DNA of 64,000 bases. It comes from Platynereis dumerilii. Lineage: Eukaryota > Annelida > Polychaeta > Phyllodocida > Nereididae. How positions within the stretch are numbered: position 1 is the first letter of the stretch; every line of letters starts with the position of its first letter. Of the stretch, positions 10,507 to 22,799 are shown piece after piece. The notes beneath the pieces were generated by a model. It saw only the letters and a list, made by a program, of their open reading frames with translations. It did not search any database and had not been told where the DNA came from. The stretch spans positions 50,943,706 to 51,007,705 of the forward strand of contig JAPTHN010000008.1 of the NCBI GenBank assembly GCA_026936325.1, read 5' to 3'. The translations under genes were made by a program, and so were the position numbers.

Positions 10507-11567
10507 AGGGCAGATTTCACGAAAAGCAGCAAAATGACTTACCACAAGACTAAGTTACATAATCACAAATAAGGCCAGACAAAATTGATTCGTAGCTTCA
10601 CAGATTTTCTCAGGGTGCTTTTTCTAGGGATAGCTGGCAGGACAAAAAAAACTGAAATCTAAATCTTTTACTGTGTCAATCCATTAAATAAAATCATGGG
10701 TAAACACTGTTTGCTGTCGGATTGGTAGATCAGAGTAACTAAAAATATGCTAATGTAACAATGTTAAATGATGGAGGACGGATTTTCTTTATGCTGATGC
10801 TACTGCAATATAAATGAAAACACCAGCATTGTACCACCCCTGGCCTGCTCCTGGGAGACCTGTCTTTCAGATCAGAAAAAATTTGAGATCTAATCATGTG
10901 TTCGTTAACGTAATTTATATAGACAAATCTTGCTAATGTAACACTATGAAATGGACAGATGTGAAATTGCAGTTACATTAGCAATAAAAAAACAGCTACT
11001 GCACACAGCTGTTTATGTTTTTGGTGATGTATATAGGCAAATAAGGCAGATTTTTCAATAAAATTTTAGAATTTCACGTTTGATATTTGCATAAATAGCA
11101 AGAACACAGAAAAATTCCCATGTAAAAGTTGCTAATGTAACCTCAGTGTCCTGTGACGGAATCGAGTTACATTAGCAGTCTTTTTTTATTTTTTTTTATT
11201 TTTTCAAGTTTTATCATGACCAACACAATTAAAAATGGTTCCAAAATAATTTTCAAGATGTGTTTTATCAATCACACATCATTACATTTTGCTGAAATGG
11301 TTTTAGCAGATTCCACAGAGTGCCAAAGTAAGCACGTCTGATCACCAGTAAGTTTGGTCGTCCAAAATTGTCCTCACGAGGGATAAAAAAATATCATTTT
11401 AAGAGCAAAAAGCCACATATTTGAGGATTATTTTATTGATATTTATTCTTTAGCTTACAGATGTACTTAGTAATAGGTTTACTTGTTTCAGGAAGCAACA
11501 GAGAGATAACTATAGGGTTGGGAAGTTTAAGGTACCCTCTGAGAGCACTTTTCGTGAAATCTGCCCT
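10507..11567. mobile_element. MITE with AGGGCAGATTTCACGAAAAG ends
   Basis: Perfect 20-bp terminal inverted repeats AGGGCAGATTTCACGAAAAG. Inside, the phrase GCTAATGTAAC or its complement occurs at about 10749, 10933, 10971, 11119 and 11163. No coding frame. A convincing target duplication was not seen. A GGCCAGACAAAATTGATT segment near its left end resembles the end of the MITE at 37723-37929, so another partial element may be nested inside. Confidence 0.72.
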
Positions 11568-11639
11568 TGGCTAAAGAGAGGCTACATTCACCATATCTAT
11601 CTGTTCATCAAAAATGCCAATGATGTAAATGAAATATAC

Positions 11640-11766
11640 CTTGGGTAATCGTGTCTCTTGTACACAGGTCGCCCGTCACAAGTGTCATTAGTGACGTAGT
11701 ATTGTCCTGAACAGTGTGCGTAAAGCGGGGTACCATCATTACTCCCTAGGTCAATATGTTTGCAGG
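11640..11766 (-). CDS. Gene 2, exon B of secreted Cys-rich protein
   Basis: A 127-nt exon with acceptor TTTCAG and donor GTATAT. It reads ACKHIDLGSNDG, then AHCSGQYYVTNDTCDGRPVY and KRHDYP, ending in phase 2 so that AG plus A from exon C makes Arg. It has the same three cysteines and the TNxTC/GRPVY core as its paralogues. The signal-peptide exon of this gene must lie upstream (higher coordinates), but I could not find it convincingly between 11.8 and 36 kb. The intron to exon C is 2919 bp and carries a SINE and two transposon-like repeats. Confidence 0.8.
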
Positions 11767-11867
11767 CTGAAATGAAAATATCTTGATGATTTTCTTTTAG
11801 AATAGCCTCAAAAATGATCATATATACATACGTGTGGGTTTATGATATTCAAAACAACTATTATACA

Positions 11868-12007
11868 AATACGGCATGATATGAGTGCAATATGAAAATT
11901 TATTTGCACGAGGAAATTCATATTGAACGAGGGCGCAGCCCGAATTCAATATGAATTTACGAGTGCAAATAAATTTTCATATTGCACGATAATAAGTGCC
12001 GTATTTG
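11868..12007. repeat. Near-perfect palindrome (short foldback)
   Basis: About 140 bp from CAAATACGGCA to TGCCGTATTTG that folds on itself almost completely. The centre reads GAGGGCGCAGCCC. It lies just upstream of gene 2 exon B. Similar palindromes occur at 25312-25391 and 35478-35582. Confidence 0.75.
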
Positions 12008-12010
12008 TTT

Positions 12011-12330
12011 TATTACATGACCACTTTGCTTCCAATATAATGTATCTAAAAAAAATTTTCGAAAAAAAAAAAAATTACATTTTTTTTAGTAGGGCCTATT
12101 TAAAAAAAATTCTGAAAAAAAATTTTTTGGAATTTATTTTTTTTTCTATAAAAACTCATATTGCACTCTAACCATGCAATATGAAAAAATCTGAAGAAAA
12201 AAAATTGTAAAAAATTTTTTTGGAAAAAATCTCATATTGCACTCGAACCATGCAATATGAGTTTTTATGATGGCGTCATGTGACTGATTTCGGCCAATCA
12301 GCATCGCTCTAGCAAAGTGGTCATGTAATA
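12011..12330. mobile_element. MITE with 20-bp perfect inverted ends
   Basis: Ends TATTACATGACCACTTTGCT and its exact complement enclose 320 bp of A/T homopolymer-rich DNA that includes internal inverted CATATTGCACTC motifs. It follows the palindrome 11868-12007 at once, and the two share ATATTGCA words, so they may be one composite. Confidence 0.7.
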
Positions 12331-12857
12331 ATATATTATATCGCATGTCACAATCATTGAACAATTTGCTCTTTTTTTATGTGATAATGAGAAATCATTA
12401 TGAACGATACATGAAGCTTCTCATTAGCATCCTGTATGTATCGGGCTGTTTTTGCTAAAAATTCAAAACTTTTATTACTGCAAAAATCTAATACTTTAAG
12501 CTTGAGAGTCTATTATGTACATACAATGTACTGCAGTATTAGAACAGAAATAACATTTTAGGTACTTTGAGCAATTCATCTACGGATTAAGCAGGTAACA
12601 TAAAAAAAAGCTCCTTCTGAAAACATTATAATTAAATTCGAACAGCAAAACGACTAAAGGCCGTTTCACAAACGAATTGAGCGCAAGAAAGGTTTCAAAA
12701 ATCTGTGCAGTGATGGTCTCAACATCAATGGTCGACAGCAGGGAATTACACGTAGGTCCAGTGGGTCCAGCTTCTTATCAATTATTTAGATTCGAATTTA
12801 ATAGCTGATTATCTATCAATTCTATTTGTCTATAATCATATTTATCTGTAATCATAT

Positions 12858-12859
12858 CC

Positions 12860-12928
<69 letters not shown>
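12858..12928. repeat. (TATC)n microsatellite
   Basis: About 17 uninterrupted TCTA units. The open frame through it is an artefact of the repeat. Confidence 0.95.
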
Positions 12929-12929
<1 letters not shown>

Positions 12930-13416
12930 ATTTCATTCCATTCTATTCTTCTGTATATGTCTTTCAAATTTGTTTGAAACAGTAATGTACATAACTGCTT
13001 TCATACATTGAATATGAAATGAATTAAATGAAAGTTAATTGCTGCACGAATTTCATGGCTGTGCCATTTACTATTAATTCAGTGCATCCAGTTACAATTT
13101 CTTTCTTAGTGCTGTGCCATTATGCCATGGACCATATGGACAGAACCAACAAAAATTACAAATAATATGGATAAAAACAATAATAGAGGGCGCTGCCAGA
13201 CTGTCAACACGCTAGCGAAGAGCTCTGAGACATTTTAGACCGTTTGTCCATTTCTGAGGTTTATTGGAAGCTATCTCTATTAACTTTCTGGTAACTTTTG
13301 TGGCCGCTTTATCCAATCTTTGGATTATATTTTACTTGTCTTTGACAAGCCACTTTCAAACTCACTGGAACAAGGGGATTCCCCATTTTCAATACACACC
13401 TGCTTCAATTCACCTG
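12929..13416. other. No feature seen
   Basis: Nearly 500 bp of AT-rich sequence with no supported gene or repeat. Confidence 0.4.
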
Positions 13417-13418
13417 TA

Positions 13419-14672
13419 GGGGAACGAGGGGCAAAACAGACCGGCAGAGCAAAACGGTTTTTAAAGTTTTCTCGAAACGTTTTGACCTGGCTTCTAATTT
13501 CTTGGTTGGAAAATAAAATTGGATACCTGACCAACTTTTCCTGAAAGTTTCGTAGATGAGAACCTCACAGGTATGCAGCTATGTTATTGTTAATTTGAAG
13601 TTTTTGATCGATTTTCTTTAAAAAATCATAATTTTTGGAAATGCAGCAGTACCTCCAATGACGTTCCCAACAGAATAATCTATAGTCAGTGTTATAAGAG
13701 GACTACTAAGCTTGCTTATTAAGCAAAAAAACATAGTCTGGTGCTTAGCCATGTGTAAGTAGGTCATTATTAATCTACCCTGCATGGTTGGGGCAAGATG
13801 GAGTCCTCCTGCGGGGGCAAAATGGGAAGCACAAAAAAGCAATCCCAGCCTAGAAAAGGTTAAAGCTTGATATTGGGTCAATTCAACCATGACATTTGAG
13901 ACATTTGATACATTTTCTGGCTATATAACAGGCAAAAATCACAAGAGATTTGTGGAGCTAATCCATGTCATCAATAACACCTTGAGAATTTAGGCTTAGT
14001 GGTAATACCCTGTATTGTTGAAACTGAAACGAATGCAACTACCTTTCAAAAAGTATAGTCGAATCCAATACCAGTTTAAATCTTTAAATTATTAAGAAAA
14101 CTTGGAAATCAAGGTTATGTGAATATTCATAAAAATGTCACATTTCCATAAATTCAACATAATTTTGTTTCTTTTGTAATGTTCATGGTTAAATAATTTG
14201 TCAAATGATTACATAGAATGTAGAATTACTAGCGTCACTCCCCATCTGTAGTTGCATCCTATATTGAGATGTTGATTTCATAATTTATTGCTATGTTTAC
14301 TCTTATTATTCTGCAATATTCTTACATTGCAATGACATGAACTGATGCATTTCTGTTTGTCAACATGCTTTTTAGTTAGGCTTTTATAAAAACAGCTGAT
14401 TTATTGCAGAACTTTGCAACTTTATTTCTTCCCATTTTGCCCCATATGAAATTCCATTTTGCCCCAAGCATGGGGCAAAACGGGATAAAGTTGCATTTAT
14501 GAAAATAGGGAAAAATTAGAATTGGAACTATTAAAAAAGCACTTTTCTGTTTTTGAGCAAGTGCTATTGGTACTTCTTCATGGATCAGACCTTATTTGGC
14601 GTTCACATGATATAACGCCTTTTTGCAGCGAGCCTTCGAAGTTAGACGGCCCGTTTTGCCCTCTTATTCCCC
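13419..14672. mobile_element. TA-flanked element with GGGGCAAAACGG repeats
   Basis: Inverted ends GGGGAACGAGGGGCAAAAC and its diverged complement, each flanked by TA (13417-13418 and 14673-14674), as for Tc1/mariner-like insertions. The phrase GGGGCAAAAYGG recurs inside at about 13790, 13815, 14440 and 14470. About 1.25 kb with no transposase frame. Confidence 0.75.
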
Positions 14673-14674
14673 TA

Positions 14675-15285
14675 CAAGCAACACTTGTGACTCCATAGCC
14701 TAGGAATAGCTGTCTCATACTGCTCAGAGGACGAAGGATTTTATTTACCCTCTGTGTGCCATTTTCAGGTGATTTTAGTACAATAACTTGCTATTTAATT
14801 ACCTGCTATCTTACCATCGTTTTCTGGCTCTAATACACATTGTTTTGACCTCAATTTTCGCTCTTTTTACCTTCGTTTTTGCACCTGAAAAGCTTTCAAA
14901 CATTCATATTTTCTATTTCCAGGACTAATTTAATATTCCAGACACTTTCAACATCACTTAACAGCTAACCGGAATTTAAGCTTGAACACTGCCAATACAC
15001 ATCCAAGAACTCAACAGCACTGGCCAGAACTTGATATTGCTGCATCCAGGAAATATAGGCTTCACTGCAGCATACCCCAACTCTTGGGCATATCTAAGAA
15101 CACCTGAATCTTTCTTTAATTTGTCAAGAACTCAACAGCAAGGCCAGCTTTGTTTCTAAAATATTAGTATCATCGATCAAATTGAACCTGTATATTGAAT
15201 TTTAAAAGCACTGTTACTTATTGTGTATTGGACATTTATAAGTCCTCCTTGCTATAACTGATCATTATACTAACTTCTATCAATC
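14675..15285. other. No feature seen
   Basis: Roughly 600 bp without a supported gene; a phrase around AAGAACTCAACAGCA occurs twice (about 15005 and 15125), possibly a decayed repeat. Confidence 0.4.
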
Positions 15286-15790
15286 CTGTTTGTTGGTCAC
15301 TTTGTAGTGTGTCCAGGTCTACTGATTCTCTCAACTAATATGCCTACTCCTAAATCTTTTGGGTTGTTGGTCACTTTGTAGTGTGTCCGAGTCATCTTCT
15401 TGCTCTAACTAAACTTACCTGTGCTTCCTAGACTTGTTGGTCACTTTGTAGTGTGTCCAAGTCTACTGTTTCTCTCAATCTAATCTGCCTACTCCAAAAT
15501 CTCTTGGCTCGTTGGTCATTTTGTAGTGTGTCCGAGTCATCTTCTTGCTCTTATTAAACTTACCTGTGCTTTCTAGACTTGTTGGTTACTTTGTAGTGTG
15601 TCCAAGTCTACTGATTCTCTCAAACAAACCAGCCTACCTCAAAATCGCCTGGCTCGTTTGTCACTCTGTAGTGTGTCCGAGTCATTGTCTTGCTCTCACA
15701 AAACTTACCTGTGCTTTCAAGACTTGTTGGTTACTTTGGAGTGTGTCCAAGTCAATCTCCAACCAGAACAAACCAGCCTCAAATCTAATT
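15286..15790. repeat. Minisatellite of about 72-bp units in a 144-bp dimer pattern
   Basis: The core TTGGTCACTTTGTAGTGTGTCC recurs seven times at about 70-74 bp spacing (15292, 15365, 15434, 15510, 15581, 15653, 15724). Alternate units share their second halves: either a TCTACTGATTCTCTC type or a TCATCTTCTTGCTC...CTTACCTGTGC type. The array therefore grew by duplication of a dimer. Confidence 0.85.
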
Positions 15791-15939
15791 GCAGTACGTC
15801 ACGTTTTATGAAACAGACACTTCTTGCTGCTGCGCCATCTTGGTTGTGCCAATAGCATGGATACCAAAAATTAACTTCCTGCATTAAGTGGAAGTAGTTA
15901 TTTTTTTAAAGAACCACTGTAGAGAAATAAACCATATTC

Positions 15940-15990
15940 CAGTTCTGTCACGATTCACCCCAGTGTACTGATTCACCCCATAATATGGAA
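15940..15990. repeat. Isolated TIR-like motif (GATTCACCCCA twice)
   Basis: GATTCACCCCAGTGTACT then GATTCACCCCATAA repeats a GGGGTGAATC phrase, like the ends of the TA-flanked elements at 39.9 and 37.4 kb. No partner end was found nearby, so only a remnant can be claimed. Confidence 0.4.
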
Positions 15991-16061
15991 CAACGAAAGC
16001 TCATTAAGCTCTATCCTTCTGGATTTAGTTGCCCTAATATATTAGCTATCAAAATAAGAAG

Positions 16062-18200
16062 TACTTAAATGTGCTACAACTTTCATTTTTCGACATTGGC
16101 CAAAATGTGTACACAATAGGGTGCTGCAAGCCCTTAGATAGACATGCACCAGCGAAATCCAAAAGAATAATCCTCCGAAATGCCACACCATGGTACAAAT
16201 GCAGACATCAAAGACCTGAAAACAGCAAAAAGAAAAGCAGACAAGCAATGGCGAAAGTCAAACCTTGAAACAGATTGGGAAACATTCAAAGATAAACGTA
16301 ATGCTATGAACTCACATCTAAACAAACTCAAATCAGATGACCTAAGAGCAAAAATTAGGCAAAAAAGGAGACTCTAGGTCTATGTTCAAGGTTCTTAATG
16401 CCAGTCTCAACAGGAAACAAGAGCTGTGCCTTCCCCATCATGACGATAAGAAACAGCTAGCCAATGACTTTAACACATTCTTTGATGAGAAAATAGAAAA
16501 GATGCGGTCTGAACTTAACTCCAACACAACTGATCCCACAGTTGATCGTGTTGACACTGGAACACCATTGGACAAATTCAAAACTCTCTCACATGCAGAG
16601 ATTAGAAAACTTATATTAGATATGCCAAAAAAGCACTGTGCACTTGACCCAATCCCTACATGGCTGCTGCTAGAATGTCTTGATGAATTTCTCCCAGTCA
16701 TAGCTGAAATTGTCAACTTGTCGCTCACTCTTGGCAAGATGCTGCAGGTATTAAAACATGCATCGGTTAAACCACTCTTAAAGAAAGCAGGCATCGAACT
16801 CATAAAAAAGAGCTATAGACCAGTTTCAAACCTGTCCTTCCTGAGCAAGGTCATTGAAAGTGCAGTGATAAAACAGTACACTGACCACATTGTTAAAAAC
16901 ACACTGGATGACAAGAAACAATCCGCCAACAAGAACTTTCACAGCACTGAAACTCTTCTTAATTACCATAATTCACAACGACATAATGTTGAGCATGAGT
17001 ACTGCAAGGTGACAATGTTGTTACTCCTAGATCTATCAGCAGCCTAAAGTTGATAAAATTGACCAAAGCATTCTCATGAAACGACTGGAAAATGAATGGC
17101 CCAGCTCTACAGTGGTTCAAATCCTACATTTCACAGCGATCACAGGCAGTAATTCTGAATGATGTTATTTCCGACAGGCTGGACCTGAAATACGGAGTCC
17201 CACAGGGGTCTAAGTTGAGTCCCATACTATTCAATTCTTACATCGCACCAGTCAGTGAAGTAGCACAGAGAAATCAAATCGAAGATGAAAAATATGCTGA
17301 TGATGAACAGCTTGTTCTGTCCTTTAAGCCGAGCTTCCTTGGTGATCAAATAAAAGCAGTGGGGAAATTGAGAAGTGCATAAAAAAAATTAGAGACTTCC
17401 TTACGGAAAACATGCTCTGCAACAATGGTGACAAAACTGAACTTCTCATCATTGGCACACCTCAGCAACTAAAAAAGCTAAAGGTTTCATCAATCCGGGT
17501 AAACAATGTTGAGATTCAAACAGCAGACAATGTCCGTAATCTTGGTGTCATATTTGACAAAGAAATGAAAATGGAAAAGCAGGTGAACAAAATGTGCAAA
17601 AATGCCTACTTCAACTTAAAAAACATCTCAAAGTTGCGCAAAAATTTAGACAAAGACACAACAAAAACAACAGTAAATGCACTGGTTACTCCACATCTGG
17701 ATTATGGCAACGGATTGCTTCATGGTATATCGCAGAGACTGATAAAGAAGCTTCAAGTAGCACAAAATACAGCTTGAACAATTGAAAAGACGAGATAGTG
17801 TCACAAGGCACAGGAAGAACTTACACCGGCTGCCGATTCCAGCGAGGATACAGTTCAAATTCTTGATGATGACATGGAAAGTGCTGAATGACCAGGCTCC
17901 AGAATACTTAGAACAGCTCATTCAACTCAGACAACCGAATTGCAACTTACGAAGTAACAAGAAGTTGCTATTGTTAATTCCAAGCACTCTTGACAATAAA
18001 AAAGTGGCAGACAGAGCATTCACACAGGTGGCTCCTCAACTTTGGAACAGTCTTCCACATGAGATAAGTAGTTGCAAATCTATGGAAAGTTTTAAGAACA
18101 AATTGAAAACGCAACTATTCCAGCAACATTACAATTAATTCCACAAAAGTGCTGGTGAGCAGTCTGACTGAAACTACGCTATATAAATGCTTAGTTTATA
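16062..18200 (+). mobile_element. Decayed L2/CR1-like LINE, 5' truncated
   Basis: Successive frames give the linker before the RT (LDRHAPAKSK), RT motifs (KSYRPVSNLSFLSKVIE; LLLLDLSAA; GVPQGSKLSPILFN; KYADDEQLVLS), a thumb region (NLGVIFDKEMKMEKQVN, HLDYGNGLLHG) and the terminal block (LHRLPIPARIQFK, APQLWNSLPHEI) that is common in L2/CR1 LINEs. The frame changes at least five times (between 16200 and 17780), and Asp of motif A is followed by a disrupted segment near 17047. The endonuclease is absent. The frame ends at 18138 and the 3' part has the CGCTATATAAATG motif typical of the group. An old, dead copy. Confidence 0.85.
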
Positions 18201-18344
18201 ATTATATTAACCAACCTGTTGAAATGCCAATTGAAGTCATCAACACGATTGCTGAAAACATCACGTCTTATCTATGTCACTGGGACTCTGGAAGGTAAAG
18301 ACAGTAGATTCATGCCAATTACATGGAATAATTCTTCCGATGTC

Positions 18345-18690
18345 ATATGTTAATGGTTTGTCCTATTAATGTGAGTTCATATTCGAGAAAACCAGTTAAA
18401 TAAAAATGGGCCTTGCACTTATAATGACACTCTATTTACTTAATTTCATCAATTTCTTTGCATTATTAATATGATATTTAATAGCTTTCTTTCCTATAAG
18501 CAGACAATTTTTGACCAAATAAACCAGTTATTATGTGTTAATGGTTTGTCCTATTAATGCTAGTTCATATTCGAGAAAACAAGATGAGTAGTGCACTTAC
18601 AATGACACTCTATTTAATTAATTTCATCAATTTCTTTGCATTATTAATGCAATATTTAATGGCTTTCTTTCCTATAATTGACAATTTTTG
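18345..18690. repeat. Tandem duplication of about 185 bp
   Basis: AATGGTTTGTCCTATTAATG to TTCCTATAA occurs at 18350-18530 and again at 18536-18680. A third partial unit (TTTAATGGCTTTTTGTTTCC) resumes at 19427 after an intervening transposon-like segment. Confidence 0.75.
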
Positions 18691-18694
18691 TCCC

Positions 18695-19425
18695 ACAAGC
18701 GGGGGCAAATCTGGCCCCTTTGAAGCTCAATGAGATAAACCAAGAAATATTGCTTCAGAAGCATATTTTATTTGTCAGTCAAACACAGATTCTGAAGGAT
18801 ATATTGAACCATTTTGTTAGAATGATTTGATCACCTTATTTGAGAGACAACAAAATTTTATCTGTGACATATGCAATATTCCATGAAACCTGACAAAATT
18901 TCCAAATTCAACTCATTCGAATCCTAATGACCATCAACTGGCGTAAATAGCTCCCTACTATGAATATTTTATATTCACATGATTTTAACATCAGAATCAC
19001 AGGGACTGGATTTACCCCATCAACAAGGGCCGGAATTGCCCCGATCATCAGCAAAACAAGAGTATGTCGTTTTGTAAATGTGTCGCATTAATGGCTGAAA
19101 TGTCTTGCACATGCTAAGCTATTGACTAAAAATTGCTTTTGACGACACTAACTAATGTGTTCCATTCAAAATTAATTGTGAAACACCTCAGTTTTGAAAG
19201 TTTCAATGGCACATTGAAATTGCAGTCATGAGATGCCTGTCTTCTTTCCCAGTTGTATTCCTAATAAAAGTATTTTGCAGCATAATCTCTGCTACCGTAC
19301 TCCAAGTACGGTAGCAATGATTTGTTAGGAAAATATTCATTGTCAATCAAATTTAGGGCCATGAGAAAACATTTTATCCCCAAGGGGCCGGATTTGCCCA
19401 GGGCCGGAATTACCCCACCTTACCC
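18695..19425. mobile_element. TA-type element with GGGGTAATTCCGGCCC end, left end damaged
   Basis: The right end, read inward, is GGGTAAGGTGGGGTAATTCC then GGCCCTGGGCAAATCCGGCC, with TA outside (19426-19427). The left side has only a related GGGGGCAAATCTGGCCCC. Internal ACGGTAGCAATG/ACCGTACTCCAAGTACGGT forms a small hairpin at about 19295. It interrupts the 185-bp tandem repeat. Confidence 0.55.
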
Positions 19426-19956
19426 TATTTAATGGCTTTTTGTTTCCTATAACTTAGTATAACTGACCACATATACTAATTTCTGGTGAAATAGCTATCT
19501 TCTGTATTAATTAGTCTAATATATACACTGACCATTCAGCAAAAGAAATGCAATACTTGAATTTTTGCGAATGATTTTTTAAAAAGTTTGGCCGAAGCCA
19601 AGTTTAGATGAAGCTTATTTTGTAGGAAGAATTCTGAAGTTTTCACCATGTAAGATAGAACACAAAAACATTTTTTTTGAATAGGGATGAATCCAACCTG
19701 AAAACAAAAATGAGAGCATCATGTCTTTTCGCATCATCGAGACAGCGGTTTTGAAACAGTAGATTTGTTTTTAAACCATGTAATTATAACAGCGATAAAG
19801 CTCTAACTTCCACAATTTCAATCTTAAGGAAACTTGACTGTCTAAGTTAAATAATAAAAATGTTAATTCCACTGTAATTTCTCACAGTCAGTTCCCATTA
19901 ACCAGTCACTGCGGGCAAAAAAAAAAAAAAAAAAGATAAAGTATAATATTTGGGGC

Positions 19957-20677
19957 CGTCCACTAGGGCCAGGACAAGACCAAGAACCATCAGGAAAGTG
20001 AAATTGACAATTCCCCATCCCTTCAGCACGTTGTCCTGGTCTTCCTGAAGCCTTCCTCGTGCTGTTCTTGTCTTTCCTGGACCCTTCCTGATCCTTCAGC
20101 GCCTTCAGCAGAGGCAAACATTTCAGCGTCCAAATTTTGCTCCAGAGCAAAATTTGGACCCTGAAATTGATTTCCTAGTATCTTCAGCGACTTATCCTTA
20201 TTGTCTAGATGATGTCCTGAAGGCTTCCTGGCTTTCCTGAACCCTTCAGGAACCCTTCAGCATCTTCTTGAAGCTGTCCTGGACCCTTCTGCGCTGCTGA
20301 CAGCTTCAAGAATGTTCAGGAAGGCTTGCTGAAGGTATGCTGAAGGCGCTGAAGGCATGCTGAAGGCATGGGGAAGTATTGAGGAACCAATGCTGAAACA
20401 AGACAACGCAGACAGCATGCAGAAGGTGTCAGGAATGTGCAGACAACATGCAGAAGGTCCCAGGAAAGCACTGAAATATGTGCAAAATAGCTAAGAACGA
20501 GATGTCATGTCAAGAAAAATGTCCCATGTTTTTACCCCTCCAGAAATCTTCTGCACCCTGTCTGCAGACAGAATGCAGAAGGTCTCAGGAATGGAGCATT
20601 TGATGCTGAAGATACGCTGAAATGGCCAAATTTGCTTCCCCAACCCTTCCTGGTCTTGTCCTGGCCCTAGTGGACAC
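19957..20677. mobile_element. MITE with CTTCAGGA-type subrepeats
   Basis: Inverted ends GTCCACTAGGGCCAGGACAA and its complement at 20658-20677. The interior is packed with short related words (CCTTCAGC, CTTCCTGA, TGCTGAAGG, TGCAGAAGG) in both orientations. No coding capacity. Confidence 0.75.
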
Positions 20678-20940
20678 CTGGTCTTACCAAAAGAAAATAC
20701 TTCTCAGAAGAATGCAAAGAGTTGCTGAGGCAAACATCATCTGTTGATTGTCAGCAACGATGAGAGACAAAAAAGACAACTAATATCCATTGGAAATGCA
20801 CCAATGGAGCAGTCATATGCAATGCAATGACTACAAAAAGAATAATCATAAATATTATATCATAATGCATCATCAATCGGAGCTTTTTTAAAAATAAGTA
20901 CACTGAGATGGAGAATAGCATTGATAAGAAAATACGGTGG

Positions 20941-21154
20941 TGCAGTGATGGAGTTCCCGAGGCCGACCTCGTCCTTGAGGCCAGCCTCGGGCCTTATTTT
21001 GATGGCATCAGCTCGGTCTCAGCTGCCAAATCCTTAGCCTTGCCGCAGTCTCGGGTGTTTTTTGGCCAGTGGTGGGGGCCTCGGTGCTGGCTTCTTCTTC
21101 GTAGCCGGCCTTAAGGCCATATTTTGATGTCCTGACCTCGACTACATCACTGCA
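20941..21154. mobile_element. Small GC-rich MITE
   Basis: Ends TGCAGTGATG and CATCACTGCA about 214 bp apart, with partly inverted GAGGCCGACCTCG / GACCTCGAC inside. GC content is well above the flanks. Confidence 0.55.
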
Positions 21155-21384
21155 GTAGGTTGCGAAAGTTTGGACACACTTAAAGTGGGGTCTCATTTTT
21201 TCAAATTTCAAAGAAACCGTTTGCTAAATATTTCAAACATGAATCGTTTGAGTGAAGGATATACGTATGCACTCAATTTTCGCCTATAACAGCAATGGAA
21301 ACTTAAGAATATATAAATGTATGGGTATTTTTGTCCGTTTCACATATGCAAATGTTTGGACACCCCTGCTGCCCTACAGGTTTT

Positions 21385-22475
21385 GATATAAATTTTTTAT
21401 AACTTTATATCAAAATTATGTAGTACATGTATAAGTGCTGTAAAATACTTTTGCTGATAATTAAATAGTTTAAGTATCCTAAGACTTTATTATGTGTGAA
21501 TTTTATATTGTTCTCTCTAACAGAATGACTCCAATCTTCGTAGATTTGAGGTATACCCAAGCTGCAAACTGCAACTATCAGATTATGTCACCTGAACATG
21601 ACTCATGATTGATGACTGATTATTCTTTGATGAAATTTTGGAACAGCTCAGTCCTGTAACTAACAAAAATATCCAAAATGTCGCAACTTTATGGGCATCT
21701 GCGTCTTTTCTTATTCAAATATTTCTCAAATTTGCTGCTTTCGAGTTGTGGTGCATGGATATGACAATTTCAGAATTTATACTTTATCACTTTCTCGTGG
21801 ATCGGAGCAATTCCAGTTTCACTGCATTTTTGACTCCCTTGCCTCACAGACCTTCCATATAGTTCGATGGGTTCTGTTGCATGACTCGGGCAGTCAGATT
21901 ATGCTATGTGATTGTGATATATTAAATTGTCTTGCTTAGCCATTCATCATCTGCATGTGTGCTGAGAGTGGAATGATGCACCTATCGATCACATTCATTG
22001 TTATGTGAGGTTGTCTGAGGTTGATGATATTCAACTATTTCAAATAGCAAAATTGAATAGACAGAATAAAATTAACCTCAATTTAAATTTTTTAGCAAAA
22101 AAAATAATCCCGATATTCAACACAAAGTTGAGCTTGCACATTTAAAATATCAATAACTTTGCTAGATATTAACCTGAATATTTAATGGAATTCATAAGTC
22201 ATTATGACTGTTTTAAATAAAATGTACATTTTAGTTTAAAAAGAAGCTAACCAAGTCTCCTGGCCCTCAAATCTTAAAAAATATCAGTATAATTTGACAT
22301 TTGCAACTGATGCCATGAGACCGAAAAGATACAAGGATTAGAGTCATTCTGTTAGGGTGAATAATATCTAATTCACACAAAATGAAGTCCTGGGATATTT
22401 ACATTATGTTGTGTCTTCCAAAGCATTTTGGAGCTTTTATATTGTTTTAATATAAAGTTATAGAAAAATGAAGAG
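21385..22475. mobile_element. Long imperfect inverted-repeat element
   Basis: About 170 bp at 21385-21560 is repeated in inverse orientation at 22325-22475; the clearest block is CTAACAGAATGACTC next to TGTGTGAATT in both arms. The 770-bp loop has no supported gene. Outer ends are ill-defined; a TTTGGACAC motif occurs twice in the left flank (21170, 21355). Confidence 0.6.
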
Positions 22476-22565
22476 ATAAAGTTTGCTGTGTGCTCAGTCA
22501 TGCATAAGACATAAGAAGCCTGGCCAGGTATAAGATTGATATCATTAATTTATAAAAGTGTAGCT

Positions 22566-22799
22566 CATAGGCGTACGGCGCGTGCAATTTTTGGGGGGGG
22601 GGGCGAGCGACATTTGCCCGAATTTCAAGATCTAGATTTAATACCATTTCATATCAAATTGCCTGGAAATCATTCATTTTCAATAGTATTAATTTAATCA
22701 TCTGCCCAAATTTTTTAGCCTTTTTGCCCGAATCTTACTGTTTCTCAAACTTTGGGGGGGGGGCGATCGCCCCCCTGCCCCCCCTCCAATACGCCTATG
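22566..22799. mobile_element. MITE with CATAGGCGTA ends
   Basis: CATAGGCGTACGG at the left and AATACGCCTATG at the right enclose 234 bp with long G and C runs next to each end and two TTGCCCGAAT words. No target duplication could be fixed. Confidence 0.65.

Noticed and set aside
15545-15855. Overlapping 85-88 residue frames
   Set aside because: They run through the 72-bp minisatellite, and the repeated words shift frame between units.
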